From assembly GCA_016081115.2 (NCBI GenBank), contig CM071928.1, positions 56,303,950 through 56,367,949 of the forward strand: a stretch of 64,000 nucleotides of DNA, given 5' to 3'. The notes beneath the pieces were generated by a model. It made no database searches and was not told the DNA's origin. It saw only the letters and a program-made list of their open reading frames with translations. The translations under genes and the position numbers were made by a program. Positions 11,801 to 22,269 of this stretch are shown here, piece by piece. The stretch's first letter is position 1. Every line of letters starts with the position of its first letter. This DNA is from Rehmannia glutinosa (taxonomy: Eukaryota > Streptophyta > Magnoliopsida > Lamiales > Orobanchaceae).

Positions 11801-12960
11801 TCGACTGCCTGGTTGACATCCCATACTTGTAACTATTTACTGCATGAATCAACTTGGTGTGTCGAGCTCACAGTCGGAATGGATACATCAGGGATGGAAC
11901 TGGGCACCTCAGCTGCTATTCCACTCTCCGGCCCCATCGTCCTAATCCCACAACTGAGGGACGAAGTTTGTCCAAGGGAAGCGTGTTGTAGTACTTGAGG
12001 TATAATCATGATTATGACAATCCGGGCCCAGCTAGCTCTACTGTGGATTTGTCTTTGCCTATGGAGCGATAAGGTGACAAGTCTTGGACCATCTTGCTCG
12101 GAGAGTTACAAGGAAGAAGAATGAATTGTCGTTTGATTCACACGATTCTGGAGTTACTCGGACCCGTTTGGTTGGCGCTACAAATCCGTACGCAACCACT
12201 ATTTGTATTACACTGGTTGGCGCTACAAATCCATACGCAACCACTACTTGTCTTGCATGGATTGGCGTTACATTCCGTATGCAATCCTACATGCCTTGCT
12301 CGAATCACATAGTGCTTGTATGATCAGGAACTATTTCTTAAACTGTATATGTATATTATTTTAAGTATATATATCACGATGCTTGTGAACTGTATGTGAA
12401 ACCACGCATCATGACTCAAACATTTTTCATAAAAACATTTTCTTGTATTAACTATATATATTGCCACACTTGCACACGATCACCCCATCCACTGAGAATT
12501 TTTGTCTCATCCTCTCCTGTTTTCTAACCGCTAGATGAGGAGTACGTTGAAGATGCCGAACCTGCCATAGATTGATTTCCCATGCTCCGCCTGTTGTACT
12601 TGCTTCCTATTATTGATGTTGTTGGACTTGTTTCTTTTACTTTTGCTGATGTTGGACTTTTTTCTATTTCGTCTTCCACTTTAGACTATAACTTAAGGGC
12701 GTAGGACCCTTTAACACTTAAGCTTGTGGTGTGATGTGTACTTTGTTTCTTTCGTTGGACTATAAGTTAATTCGGATAGTTCTGGACTGTAAGCTATAAC
12801 TCGGATGTTTCTGTTGGGTTGTAATTTGTACTGGTACTTGTAGTTTATTTCCGCTGCTTTAGACTCTGTTTCATTTGGGATCTCGTTATTATTTGTTTAG
12901 ACTTTGGTTTATTCTGTTTAAGTTGTTGATCATCCTTGCGTCCCCGTCTGTGGCGTGACA
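8825..12960 (+). repeat. 3' LTR of the Tekay-like element (about 4.1 kb)
   Basis: Begins TGTGAAGCCC right after the polypurine tract and ends GGCGTGACA, so it has TG...CA ends. From 9723 it is paralleled by 55355-58456, a second LTR of the same family. Inside are pyrimidine-rich leader-like DNA (9400-9720), a TA microsatellite (about 10337-10358), a long AT-rich zone with repeated 'ggac..aaattgcaa'-like phrases (10600-11500), and a 45-bp tandem repeat (12170-12305). Short open frames within it have no coding character. Confidence 0.85.
12170..12305 (+). repeat. 45-bp tandem repeat, three units, inside the Tekay-like LTR
   Basis: Units start at 12170, 12215 and about 12259. Each carries GGTTGGCGCTACAAATCC or a variant, followed by GCAACCACTA and CTTGCAT-like sequence. 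The same three-unit array is present in the second LTR at about 57718-57860, so it belongs to the family. Confidence 0.85.
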
Positions 12961-14671
12961 AAAGTGATGTTAGAAATCTGAGTCTGGCTGAAGACAAAAA
13001 ACTTAGCGCTTTGTGGGAGGCAACTCAAGAAACATCACGACAAACCCCGGGGGTTAAAAAAAAGAACATGAGTGACACACACGGGCGTGTGGACGCACAC
13101 GTCCTGACCGTGCGATCTGCTTCTCCAGTTTCCAATTTGATGGACGAGCTTCCGGCTGCACCGGAATTATTCACGTAAGTACTCTTTACGCAATCCTCTT
13201 TTCTTTTGATAATTTCCTCATATGTTCGGGACGAAGCATATTTTAAGTTTGGGGGGTTTGTCAAGAATGCGTAAATTAGTATTGTTACATATTTTGTATT
13301 GCATTTAAGATTGCATGTAGAGCATAAAAATTTACAAAATAAAAATTATTTTCGATTTTTTTTTATTTTTCGTTTTTCTTATTTGATATTTTTATTAGCA
13401 CGTTTAATTGCTTTTGTGCGTGATTTTTTTTAATCAAGATTTCGAAGATGTCCAGTTTCAGTATGATTTTACTATGAGCATTTAATTGAATGAGATAACA
13501 TACTTCTGGGAATAATGTGATGAATTGTTGAGAAAATGTCATTTATTTGCTTAGCATTATTTGAGAACATTGGGTATTTGAGCATGTTGCAAAAAATAAG
13601 CATGTGAGCTTTTGTGCCTTAAACTGCTTTATATTATGCAACTTATTTTTCTTGAGTGTGTCATTCATGATTGATAGAACTCTAGAACTTGCTCTGGTAT
13701 CTTCATTGAAGCCATGTGTGTGTGCAATTTTTGAAAATGATTTAAGGTCATCTTTGTTTTAGCCTACTTAGCCTAAAAAGCCTACTTATGAACTCATGAT
13801 TCCCTAGTCAGCCATTTTTGAGCCAAAACATTTATTCTGAGCCACATTGATCTTTAAAATTTGAACATGATTTTATCCCTGAAATTTCTTAAGCTTATAG
13901 AAAATGAATAAGTTTGGGGAAGATGTGGTGAAAATTTATGGAAAAAAAAGAGAGGAAGTTGGCAAAAGAAAGAGAGATGAGCAGTGTCTAGGTGAATAAA
14001 AAAAGTATGAAGCTCGAAAAAGAAAGAAAAATCTGAAAAAATCGAGAAAATCGAGCAAAAGAAAAGAAAATTTCTGAAAATTGAAAAAAAAAATGAGAGC
14101 TTGAGGCTAAAGTAAAAGAAAAGAAGGTAAAAAGGCCTAAAGAATGAAAAAGGAGAAATAAGGGTGGAATTGAACCAAGAAAATGAGTATTATATGAAAT
14201 TGGGTTGGTGGATTGCAAGTTTGTATGCTTAAATTCTACTTACTCAAGTCAAGTCACTTAATCCAAGTTTTTCCTAACCTTACCAAAGAGTCTACATTAC
14301 AACCTAATAAAAGTCTTTTTTGATTCTAAAGTTGTGCACATAAAACGTGGTAGAGATGTTAAGACAATTTGCAAGCCTATGGTAGTTCTACTTTCATTGA
14401 ATTGTATTTGAGCGTAAACACTATCCATACACTTCTGAGAGTCGAGTGATACACTATCTACTTGTGAGTCGCGATTTCGAGTACCCAAGAGAGTATTGAC
14501 TATGCCGAGTTTATGAATGATGACTTCTTGATTATAAATTACATGGTTTTCTTAAGTATGGAGTCAAATGCTATTCAATGTTCATAGTGTTCTTGTGTGT
14601 TCGTTTTACCCCTTGATTTTATTTTTCTTAATTTGCTCGAGGGACGAAAGTGCTTTAAGTTTGGGGGATTT
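12961..14671 (+). mobile_element. Non-coding 3' internal region of an Athila-like Ty3/gypsy element
   Basis: Around 13000-13030 the sequence GCGCTTTGTGGGAGGCAACTC resembles the region after pol in Athila/Tat elements. TTTAAGTTTGGGGGG at about 13243 and TTTAAGTTTGGGGGATT at about 14654-14671 are polypurine-tract-like, and the second directly precedes an LTR start. Between them lies AT-rich DNA with a very purine-rich stretch (about 13925-14170, mostly A and G) and a run around 14270-14330 of a type common upstream of the Athila 3' LTR. I see no protein-coding gene; frames at 12936-13178, 13988-14218 and 14297-14488 look like chance. The assignment is from recognised phrases, not an alignment. 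Confidence 0.6.
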
Positions 14672-16316
14672 TGATGCGTGTAAAATATATGTGCATTTAA
14701 GGGCTTATTTGGTGTATTTTACTTGGTTTCCTTTGTTGGGCGTGATCGCATACTCATGTGAATTTTGCGAGAAAATGGAGCTAAATTGGACAAAAAGAGA
14801 TATCACGTTCTAAAGTATAGGTCAAGAGCTAAGGTACGAGCAAAAATATGAAGGAGAGAAGCATGGACGGTCAAACAAAAGGAATTTCCTTCAAAAAACG
14901 TCCAAATGCGCTAATGATTTCCAACTTTGGCGCGAGTTTATTATTTTGGCCATAACTTTCTCTACAAAATTGCTATTGAGGTGATTCAAGTGGCTATGAA
15001 AACCTAAGAGAAAGGGCTATAACGTTCACGAAGACCCCATGAGAAAATTTGGAAAACAACATGGACAAAAATACGTCACACGGCCATGTGAAAATGCCGG
15101 TGTGAGATGACACAACCGTGTGAAGTGGGGAAAACAGGGGACGAAACCAAGCCCGCATGGCCAAACCGTGTGAAACCACACAACTGTGTGGGAAAGGAAA
15201 AAAATCCACATGGCCGTGGCCATGTGGGACTCTGCCAGACGCATTTTTTAGAGTTTTTCTCCCTTTCTAACTCTACAAGTGACCTCTCGAAGCACCTATA
15301 TAAAGGGGACCAAGGCCTGAACGAATTTACATCATCATACATCATCCAGTACAACTTCATACAGAGAAATCAAATCAAATAATATAGGAATGCAAGAATC
15401 GAAGATCTTCTAAGCAAAGAAGGCTAGGTCGTGAAGAACACCACAAGGCTTTCGCATCTACGGAAGCACAAGAGCTTCAAGGGCTTGGAAGGAGAATCCA
15501 TCTTGACAAGAAGGGATTTTCTTTCTATGTCTAAGAACTCTTGTCTATGCTTAAACAATGTCATGATGTTGATTCGAATTTGTCTATGAGTTTGTAATCA
15601 ATGTTTGACATGTCTTCTGGATCTTAGGGGCATAATCGAAACTGTGGATTCATGTTAAATATGATTATTTATTTTCTTAATTAATTCATGCTTTCTATTT
15701 TATGAATTCGAGTGATTAGTTATAATTGCTTTTATTTGTCAGGAATAAAATGCATGTCATATTTGTTAGTGCGAAATTCGGGAGATGAGTCCTAACAAAG
15801 ACGAAAATCGGATTCAGACATAAACGGGTATCTCGAGTTGGGAGACCTACAATTGTTTGTGGGGAGCCATTCAATTCATAGATCTTTTGGAAGTTAATAA
15901 TAATTTTATCCAGTCGGGAGACCTACACTTGTTATTAATATACTATTTATGTGTGCCCTGGAAGGGGAATAGACTAACTTAGGAATTGAACCCATAGAAT
16001 TGCATGAATTGGTTTTTAAAACTTTACTTGCATTTAATATTGAAGAAACATGTTGAAATTATGTACCTAAGGTTGCTCCTATAGATGTTGAAAATACGTG
16101 TGGGGTTCGCAAATTTATTTATTTTTTCTTTTTAAATTTTTGATTTTTATTATTAAAACTTGATTTTCGTTCGCTTCAATAAAATTAGAATGCGATGCTA
16201 TTATATCTAAGTGTTTGAATTTTAATCCTTGAGGAATACGACCTTGCTTGCCATTATTCTATAAACTACACTTTGTACACTTGCGGTTGTATGAACCAAA
16301 ATATTTTTGGCGAACA
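14672..16316 (+). repeat. Probable 3' LTR of the Athila-like element
   Basis: Starts TGATGCGTG immediately after a polypurine-like GTTTGGGGGATT and probably ends CGAACA at 16316. The phrase GGAATACGACCTTGCTTGCC at about 16234-16253 and CACTTGCGG near 16280 are typical of the end of Athila/Tat LTRs. A TATA box (TATATAAAG, about 15298-15306) lies mid-LTR, downstream of a GC-rich cluster of CACACGGCC-type palindromes (15070-15240). The right boundary is the least certain part. Confidence 0.6.
15297..15306 (+). promoter_or_regulatory. TATA box of the Athila-like LTR
   Basis: CTATATAAAG, preceded by the GC-rich palindrome cluster and followed by a leader without long frames. Transcription would start near 15330 if it is active. 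Confidence 0.5.
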
Positions 16317-17066
16317 AATATCATTTAAAACAGGAGTTATTTTTGGTAGTGCCTGTTCACATTCTCAATTTTTGGGATTTATTTGAAACTGTATCTTTGG
16401 TCGTATCCGTTGTGAGAAATTTGTTGCTTATTAAGGACAAATATGTTGCTTATTGAAGACAAATATGTTATTTTTTTGGAATTTGTTTGAACTGTATCTA
16501 TGATCTTCTCTCTTTCATTTCACAATCAAATTTGCAATCATTATTGACGCATTTTTGCTTTAAGAAATATGTTGCTTATTGAGGATAAATATGTTGCTTA
16601 TTTAGGCAGACACTGTCGCAATCACCAACGCTTTCCTTTCATTTGTCTGTTTATATATATGTCAACTATGCTGCTTATCGAAGACAAATATGTTATTTAT
16701 TTAGGTAGACAATGTTGCTAAGATGGTGCGAATGTATTGATATAAATAGGTTATATGTCTTTGCAAATATACGTAAATATGTTGCTTTTTTATGTCAATT
16801 GTATTGTTTATTGAGGACAAATATGTTGCTTATTTAGGCAGACAATATTGATATGATGCTTTTTTCGCAGTTGTTATCGGAATAAGACGTGAAGATGCAA
16901 ATATTTTGGTGAATAAGAACGATGCACTACGCCAATTTACCGTGATTTTGATGTGGATATAGACGGTAAGAGGGGAAATTGCAAAATTGGTGCCGTAACT
17001 ATTAGCAGTTTGCAATTTCGGTCCTATAAGTATTTGCAAAATTGGTCCTGTAAGTTTGAAAAAATT
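16317..17066. repeat. Unassigned repeat-rich stretch between the Athila-like LTR and Sirevirus copy 1
   Basis: No gene. It contains at least four degenerate copies of a unit built around ATATGTTGCTTATTGAGGAC and TTTAGGCAGACAATGTTG, at about 16419-16470, 16566-16616, 16666-16716 and 16792-16849. A phrase TTGAACTGTATCT is also repeated at about 16383 and 16487. The last ~90 bp (16975-17066) carries GCAAAATTGGTCCT-type repeats that resume at 30331, so Sirevirus copy 1 was inserted into this sequence. Confidence 0.65.
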
Positions 17067-18217
17067 TGTTGGAAAAATTTATTCTATAGATTTTGATGAT
17101 GCCATGTAAAACTTAGATTAGGAAGTTGGCACCCCATTTTCTTTTGTAAGTCAACTATGTAATAGATAAGATCTATAAGCTGAGTCGAAGCAGCCAAGTT
17201 GAAGATTGCAGAAGTTGACTGAGGACAAAGTGAAAAGATTCAGTTGTATTGCAGCTGAGTGACGAAGAGAAGACTCAGTAAAGTACCAAAAAAATGTCTT
17301 TGTCAAAGACACATTGAAAGTTTGAGTCACTACGGATGTTTGGAGAAGACTTATAAAGGGGTTCAACAGCAAAATGACTCGAAGAAAGCTGAAGAAGTCC
17401 ATTAATATGTAAAGTCAAAGAGTTACTCAAAGTGGAAAGAAGACAGACTGCAACTTTAAAACTATCTTTGTTGAAAGAGTGCAAATAGTTGGGAACAATG
17501 AGATGTTCGCGAGAACAAGCTGCGTGTTTGAGTGCAAACTTGCGAGCATTAAACCAATGTTGGGTCAACATTAATTGTTGCATAACAAGACAAGACAACG
17601 ACCATGCAATGAAGTTTGAAAGTATGCATATCTCCTCAACGAACATATTTTTGAATTGCCACTATAAAAGGCTGAGGAGCTTATGTGAGAGAGTACGAGA
17701 GAGTAGTTGAGATATAAGAGACATTAGTAAAATCTGAGCAAAACAAGTAAGCAAGAAAAATACTCTCAAGTAATACATTCAAATCCCCAAGCCTACATTT
17801 GAAGTCTATCAAACCAACACTCTCAGTGAAGGAAAGAAAAGTTTCAACCTGCTGAAGAGGAAATTTCTTAAAAGACAAAGGAGTTTGCACATCCAAGGAT
17901 TGAAATAAGTGCAGTGAGGTTCAAGTTAGAACCAACTTTGGATTCGTTGGAGGGTTTCAAGATCAAATCTAAGAATTCGAAGGAGTTGAAGTAGCAAGAC
18001 AACTCTCTTGTGAACAGGTGAGTCTAGGAGTGAAGCCAGTTGTGTGATCAAGGCTTACTCGAACTTATCCTTTTTGTAACACGACTGTTGCATTAGTGGA
18101 TTACAAGACTTAGCTGCTACTTGTGAAAACTTAAATTTAAAGATCAAAAATTGAAAATTGGTTAAGTCTATTAAACCCCCCTCTAAACTTAGTACAAACA
18201 CCCCTCCATGACCTACA
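17067..18217 (+). repeat. 5' LTR of Sirevirus copy 1
   Basis: TGTTGG...CCTACA, followed by the primer-binding site. It is 1151 bp against 1496 bp for the 3' LTR. About 340 bp present in the 3' LTR (roughly 29870-30220) is absent after about 18105. The promoter TATA box is TATAAAAG at 17663-17670. Open frames on either strand here are chance. Confidence 0.9.
17663..17670 (+). promoter_or_regulatory. TATA box in the 5' LTR of Sirevirus copy 1
   Basis: TATAAAAG, conserved in the same place in the 3' LTR (29430-29437), in both LTRs of copy 2 (minus strand, 35301-35308 and 47875-47882) and in copy 3 (5977-5984). Conservation across five LTRs supports it as the family promoter. Confidence 0.7.
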
Positions 18218-18219
18218 AG

Positions 18220-18231
18220 TGGTATCAAAGC
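18220..18231 (+). other. Primer-binding site, tRNA-iMet type (copy 1)
   Basis: TGGTATCAAAGC lies two bases after the 5' LTR. It is complementary, with one mismatch, to the 3' end of plant initiator methionine tRNA, the usual primer of copia elements. Confidence 0.85.
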
Positions 18232-18335
18232 GGTTGTTGCAAAGAACCTTCCACACTGGTTACTAAACTAGATCTCAATCTTTTCAAAGATGCAACGCTT
18301 GACTGTTTTAAGTTCTCTTTTTAATAGTTATTATC

Positions 18336-20598
18336 ATGGAAGCAAATATATCTCGCATTCACATGTTCTCTGTTGAGGAGTTTGATGATTGGAAGATTCG
18401 TATGCAGGCACATCTCTCAGCGCTGCACAATGAAATGTGGTTCTTCATTGAAGATGGACCCATACAAATCATGAAAGTGAATACAACTGTCAGAGCTGTT
18501 GCCGCTGCTGAAGGAGAGGCTTCTGCAGCACCTGCTGCACCAAGGCCTGCTATGGTTAAAAAACAACGAAGTGAATGGACCAACGAGGACAGAAAAAGAT
18601 ACAACTTGGACAATGTTGCCAAGGACATTTTATACAAAACTTTTGATAAAGCCATGTTTAATAAAGTGAAATCTTGCAGGGCTACTCGTTAGATATGGGA
18701 GAAGCTTACTCTAATTCGTGAAGGCTTAGAACAAATTAAAAAGAATAAGCTAACTGTTGTTATACAAAAATTTGAAAATTCTAAAATGCTTGCAGGTGAA
18801 ACTCTGGATCAGTTGGATGTCAGATTTACAAAAATTACAAATGAGCTTTCAGCTCTGGGTAAGGAATATACACAGAAGGAAATGTGTATGAAGGCCCGTA
18901 GGTCGCTCCCAGCTGAGTGGGAAATGAAAGTGATGGCCCTGGGACATTCTATGGACTTGACAAGAACTTTAAATGCTTATGAGTTTGAGCTCAGAAGGAA
19001 AAAGCAAGAAGAGATACATGTACCCAAGATAGCTGCTCTATTGGTTGGAGAATCCAAGAACATCATTGACCAGGAGGATATAGCCTTGATGGTTAAAAGG
19101 TTCAACAAGTTATTTAACAAAAACTACAAAAGGAACACGGGTGAAACCTCCAGAAGACACTCATCTCCTTCCAAGAGCAAGGAAGATAGACCACCGAAGA
19201 GAGTTGACAACCAGAGAGCTGAATATCAAAGAGCCGATTACCAGAAAGCTGAGAACCTGTGCTAGAATTGTAGACAACCAAAACACTTTGTTGTTGATTG
19301 TTTCTATCCACCAGTCAACAAGTACAGAAATGAGAAAGAAAGAAAAGTCTTCAGAGAAAGAAGACAAGAAAGAAAGAAAGTCATGGTGGCTGCTGAACCT
19401 GACATAGCTAAGTGCAAGGAGACAGCTAAGTCAGACAACAGTGAGGCAGACTATTCCTCAGATACAGAAGAAGAGGTTTTGATATGCCTCATGGCCAAAG
19501 AACAAGAAGATGAGGTACATTCTAACTCATCTAGCTCACATTTTGATGATGGTGATAGTGACACACACACTTCATCACACACAGATCTTTATGATTCATT
19601 AGGCAAAATGATGAAAGACTTTGAGAACATAAAATTTTTTAAATGAGGAAAACAGCCAGCTCAAATGCCAAAACTCACAGCTGACTGATAACCTAAGTAC
19701 TCTTAGTCACATAGCTAATGAGAACAAAGAGATGAAAGCTGAGATAGCTAAGGTCAAGGCAGACTTAGCTGAAAAGGAAAAGAGGGAAAATAATTGAAAA
19801 ATATGATTGCATCACTCAGTAAGTCATCCAAAACTTTGGATGAATTAATGATGATTCAAAAGGAGATTGGAGATAATGCAGACTTAGGATTTAATTCCTT
19901 TGTCAATGCTCAGACTCCTAGCGTGACTTTGGAAAAAGGATCCCCAAGCAATGAGGGAATCCAAAAGCCAAAAGCACCATATGTCGCACCCACATTCAAT
20001 CATAAGCACATATATGTTGATCTAGGTTATAAAGGCAATGGCAAAAAGCCAGTTGAGTATGCTGAAAGGACAGGTAAAATGAAATTCAGAATAGTCCATC
20101 AGCAGACTACAAACAAAAAATATTTTGTGAAGGTAAAGCAGAACTACCAAAAGCCCTAGAGGTTTCAGCAGAGAAAGCCATATGAATGGAATGGTCAAAA
20201 CTATCTAAGTCAGGCTGATTGGAACAATCAAATGAATCATCATCCAAGTCCTATGGGATATAAGCCCAAGTGGCAAAGACCTCAGACTCAATATAGGTCA
20301 TTCCCAAGGCAAATGAACCAATATCAGCACACATATGCACCCAAGCACAATGTCTATTATGCTAAAAAATCTCCATATTATCCAAAGAAAGCAAATGCTC
20401 CAGATACTTACAGGCATACTGAGACAAAAGAGACAAGGTTGCATGTTCCTAAAGATCTAAGCAATTTGCTAAGATTCATTATGATTATGGAACTAATAGG
20501 TTGCAACCTCTTAGATTCAAATCATTTGGGTATAGGTTGGTTGGATCACCTTATAATTCTAACCCCTCAGGACCCAGACAGGTTTGGGTACCTAAAAC
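18336..20598 (+). pseudogene. gag: gag of Sirevirus copy 1
   Basis: Capsid/nucleocapsid protein that packages the element RNA. The start MEANISRIHMF at 18336 matches the corresponding start in copy 2 (46866 on the minus strand). The capsid-like part runs to about 19100, with an in-frame TAG at 18690-18692. The zinc knuckle at about 19258-19300 reads C-stop-N-C-RQPK-H-FVVD-C, a C-x2-C-x4-H-x4-C finger with a TAG inside it. A Ser/Asp-rich acidic stretch follows (19380-19630). After a frameshift near 19635 come a coiled-coil-like Lys/Glu stretch and a basic Tyr/Pro/Gln-rich tail (19794-20633). Several stops make it non-functional. Confidence 0.85.
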
Positions 20599-21060
20599 TT
20601 GATTTCCTTGATTGCAGGTTTAGGAAGAGTTGAGTGCCAAAGAACCTGGTACATTGATAATGGCTATTCCAGACACATGACTGGGAATAAGAAAAACTTA
20701 TCCAATTTCAAGGAGTCAAGAGGAGCAAAAGTCATATTTGGAGGAAATGAAGCTCCAAGGGAGATAAGAGGCATTGGATCCATAAAACAAAATGGACTGT
20801 AAATCACAGATGTAGCCTATATTGAAGAGCTAAACTTCAATCTGCTGAGTATCAGCCAACTCTGTGATAAAATGTACATGTAGGATTCAACATGGGTGTA
20901 TGCCAAATCAAGGATGCTGAATCAAATGAAGTTGTGCTATCTGGATCAAGAAAGCAGAACATGTATGTAGTGGATCGGTCTACTGCTACACCAAGTTCAT
21001 GCATATTAGCAAAGAGCACAACCGAATCAAGTTGGCTGTGGCACAAAAAGCTGAGTCACC
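20599..21060 (+). pseudogene. pol: pol: protease and start of GAG-pre-integrase, Sirevirus copy 1
   Basis: The aspartic protease of copia elements normally shows WY-x-D-(S/T)-G followed by HMTG. Here 20648-20690 reads WYIDNGYSRHMTG: the catalytic Asp is kept but the next residue is Asn instead of Ser/Thr. Copy 2 keeps DSG at the same place (minus strand, 44510-44316). In-frame stops at about 20800 and 20880 break the frame before the integrase zinc region. Cleavage of Gag-Pol by this copy is not expected. Confidence 0.8.
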
Positions 21061-21905
21061 TGAATTTCAAGACAATTTACAAGCTTGCAAGGAGTCATCT
21101 TGTGGAAGGATTATCAGACTCAGTATACAAGAAGGAGAGCATTTGTGATGCATGTGGCATGCCAGAAGGGAAAGCAAATCAAGTATTCATTCAAGGATAA
21201 GCTAAGTCCTTCTTCAACAAGGATCTTGCATTTGTTGCATATGGATTTGTTTGGTCCTATTGAACTAGCTAGTATCAGTGGAAAGAAATACACCTTAGTG
21301 GTGGTGGATGATTATTCAAGATACACATGGACCATCTTATAAGGAGAGTTCAAAATGAGAAGAGCCACAACTTATAAGGAGAGTTCAAAATGAGAAGAGC
21401 CAAATCATTATCAAGATAAGATCTGACATAGGAATTGAGTTTGTCAATGGGATTATAACTCAGTATTGCATAGAGAATGGAATTGGTTGTGAGTTATCAG
21501 CTGCAAGAACTCCAAAGCAGAATGGAGTAGCTGAAAGAAGGAACAGAACCCTAAGGGAAGCTGCAAGGACCATGTTATTTGAAGTTTGGATTGCCTAAGA
21601 GATTTTGGTGAAACCATTAATCCGCTTGTTACACTCGAGAATAGGTATATGATAAATAGGCGAGTTGTCCAAAACCCTATATGAAATTTGGACAGAAAAG
21701 AAGCCTAATGTTGAATATTTTCATATCTTTTTTTTAGAAAGAATATTTTCATATCTTTGGAATAAGTGTTTCATTCATAACAATGGCAAAGACAATTTGA
21801 AAGCTTTTGATGCTAAAACGGATGAAGGTATATTCTTAGGATACTCGGTGATAGTAAAGTTTTAGTCTTGAACAAGGGGACTATGGACACATAAGTCTAT
21901 CCATG
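21020..21905 (+). pseudogene. pol: pol: integrase, Sirevirus copy 1
   Basis: The zinc-binding region WLWHKKLSHLNFKTI ... ICDAC is at about 21035-21160. The catalytic core has LLHMDLFGP (about 21231-21257) and VVDDYSRYTW (about 21300-21330), and the Glu in NGVAERRNRTLREAA is at about 21520-21560. A 35-bp tandem duplication (21336-21403) and a missing stretch sit between the second Asp and the Glu region. A second small duplication (18 bp, 21713-21730 and 21741-21758) breaks the segment before KCFIHNN. Frameshifts and stops occur at about 21340 and 21863. Confidence 0.85.
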
Positions 21906-22269
21906 TGGTTTTTGATGAACCTAATATAAATAGAGGAGACATTGATGAGTTAGCTAAGAAGATGAATCAGGCGACTATTCAGAATATTCCCTATATTGAG
22001 GAGATATCAGAAGACTCAACCCAGATGAAGATGAGATAGATGAGTCTCAAAGACAACTGGAAGATTTGCAGCTGAATGATGAGGATCAAGAAGAAGATGT
22101 TCAAGACAACTTATTTTGCAAGAAGATTCAATCCAGCTAGTTTTACTCAACTAGATGTGAGATGGCCGAGAGACCATCCACCAGAACTATTCATTGGAGA
22201 TGTTAGAGAAGGAGTGAGAACCAGGTCCAGGACTCAACATGAAGTTATGTTCACTTTTTTCATTTTTTA

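Larger units (their letters stand above)
6639..12960 (+). mobile_element. Ty3/gypsy chromovirus (Tekay-like), 3' part with full LTR
   Basis: The plus-strand order is end of reverse transcriptase, RNase H, integrase, chromodomain, polypurine tract and a ~4.1 kb LTR. This is the order of a Tekay/Del-type chromovirus, and the very long LTR fits that lineage. The 5' LTR, gag, protease and most of RT lie left of the window, because Sirevirus copy 3 inserted in the RT gene at 6638/6639. The coding part carries several stops and frameshifts, so the element is dead. Confidence 0.85.

Noticed and set aside
12170..12305. CRISPR-like array
   Set aside because: Only three contiguous 45-bp units without unique spacers in a plant LTR. 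It is a plain tandem repeat.
13988..14218. Phe/Ser-rich minus-strand frame
   Set aside because: It is the translation of a purine-rich, low-complexity stretch in the non-coding 3' part of the Athila-like element.
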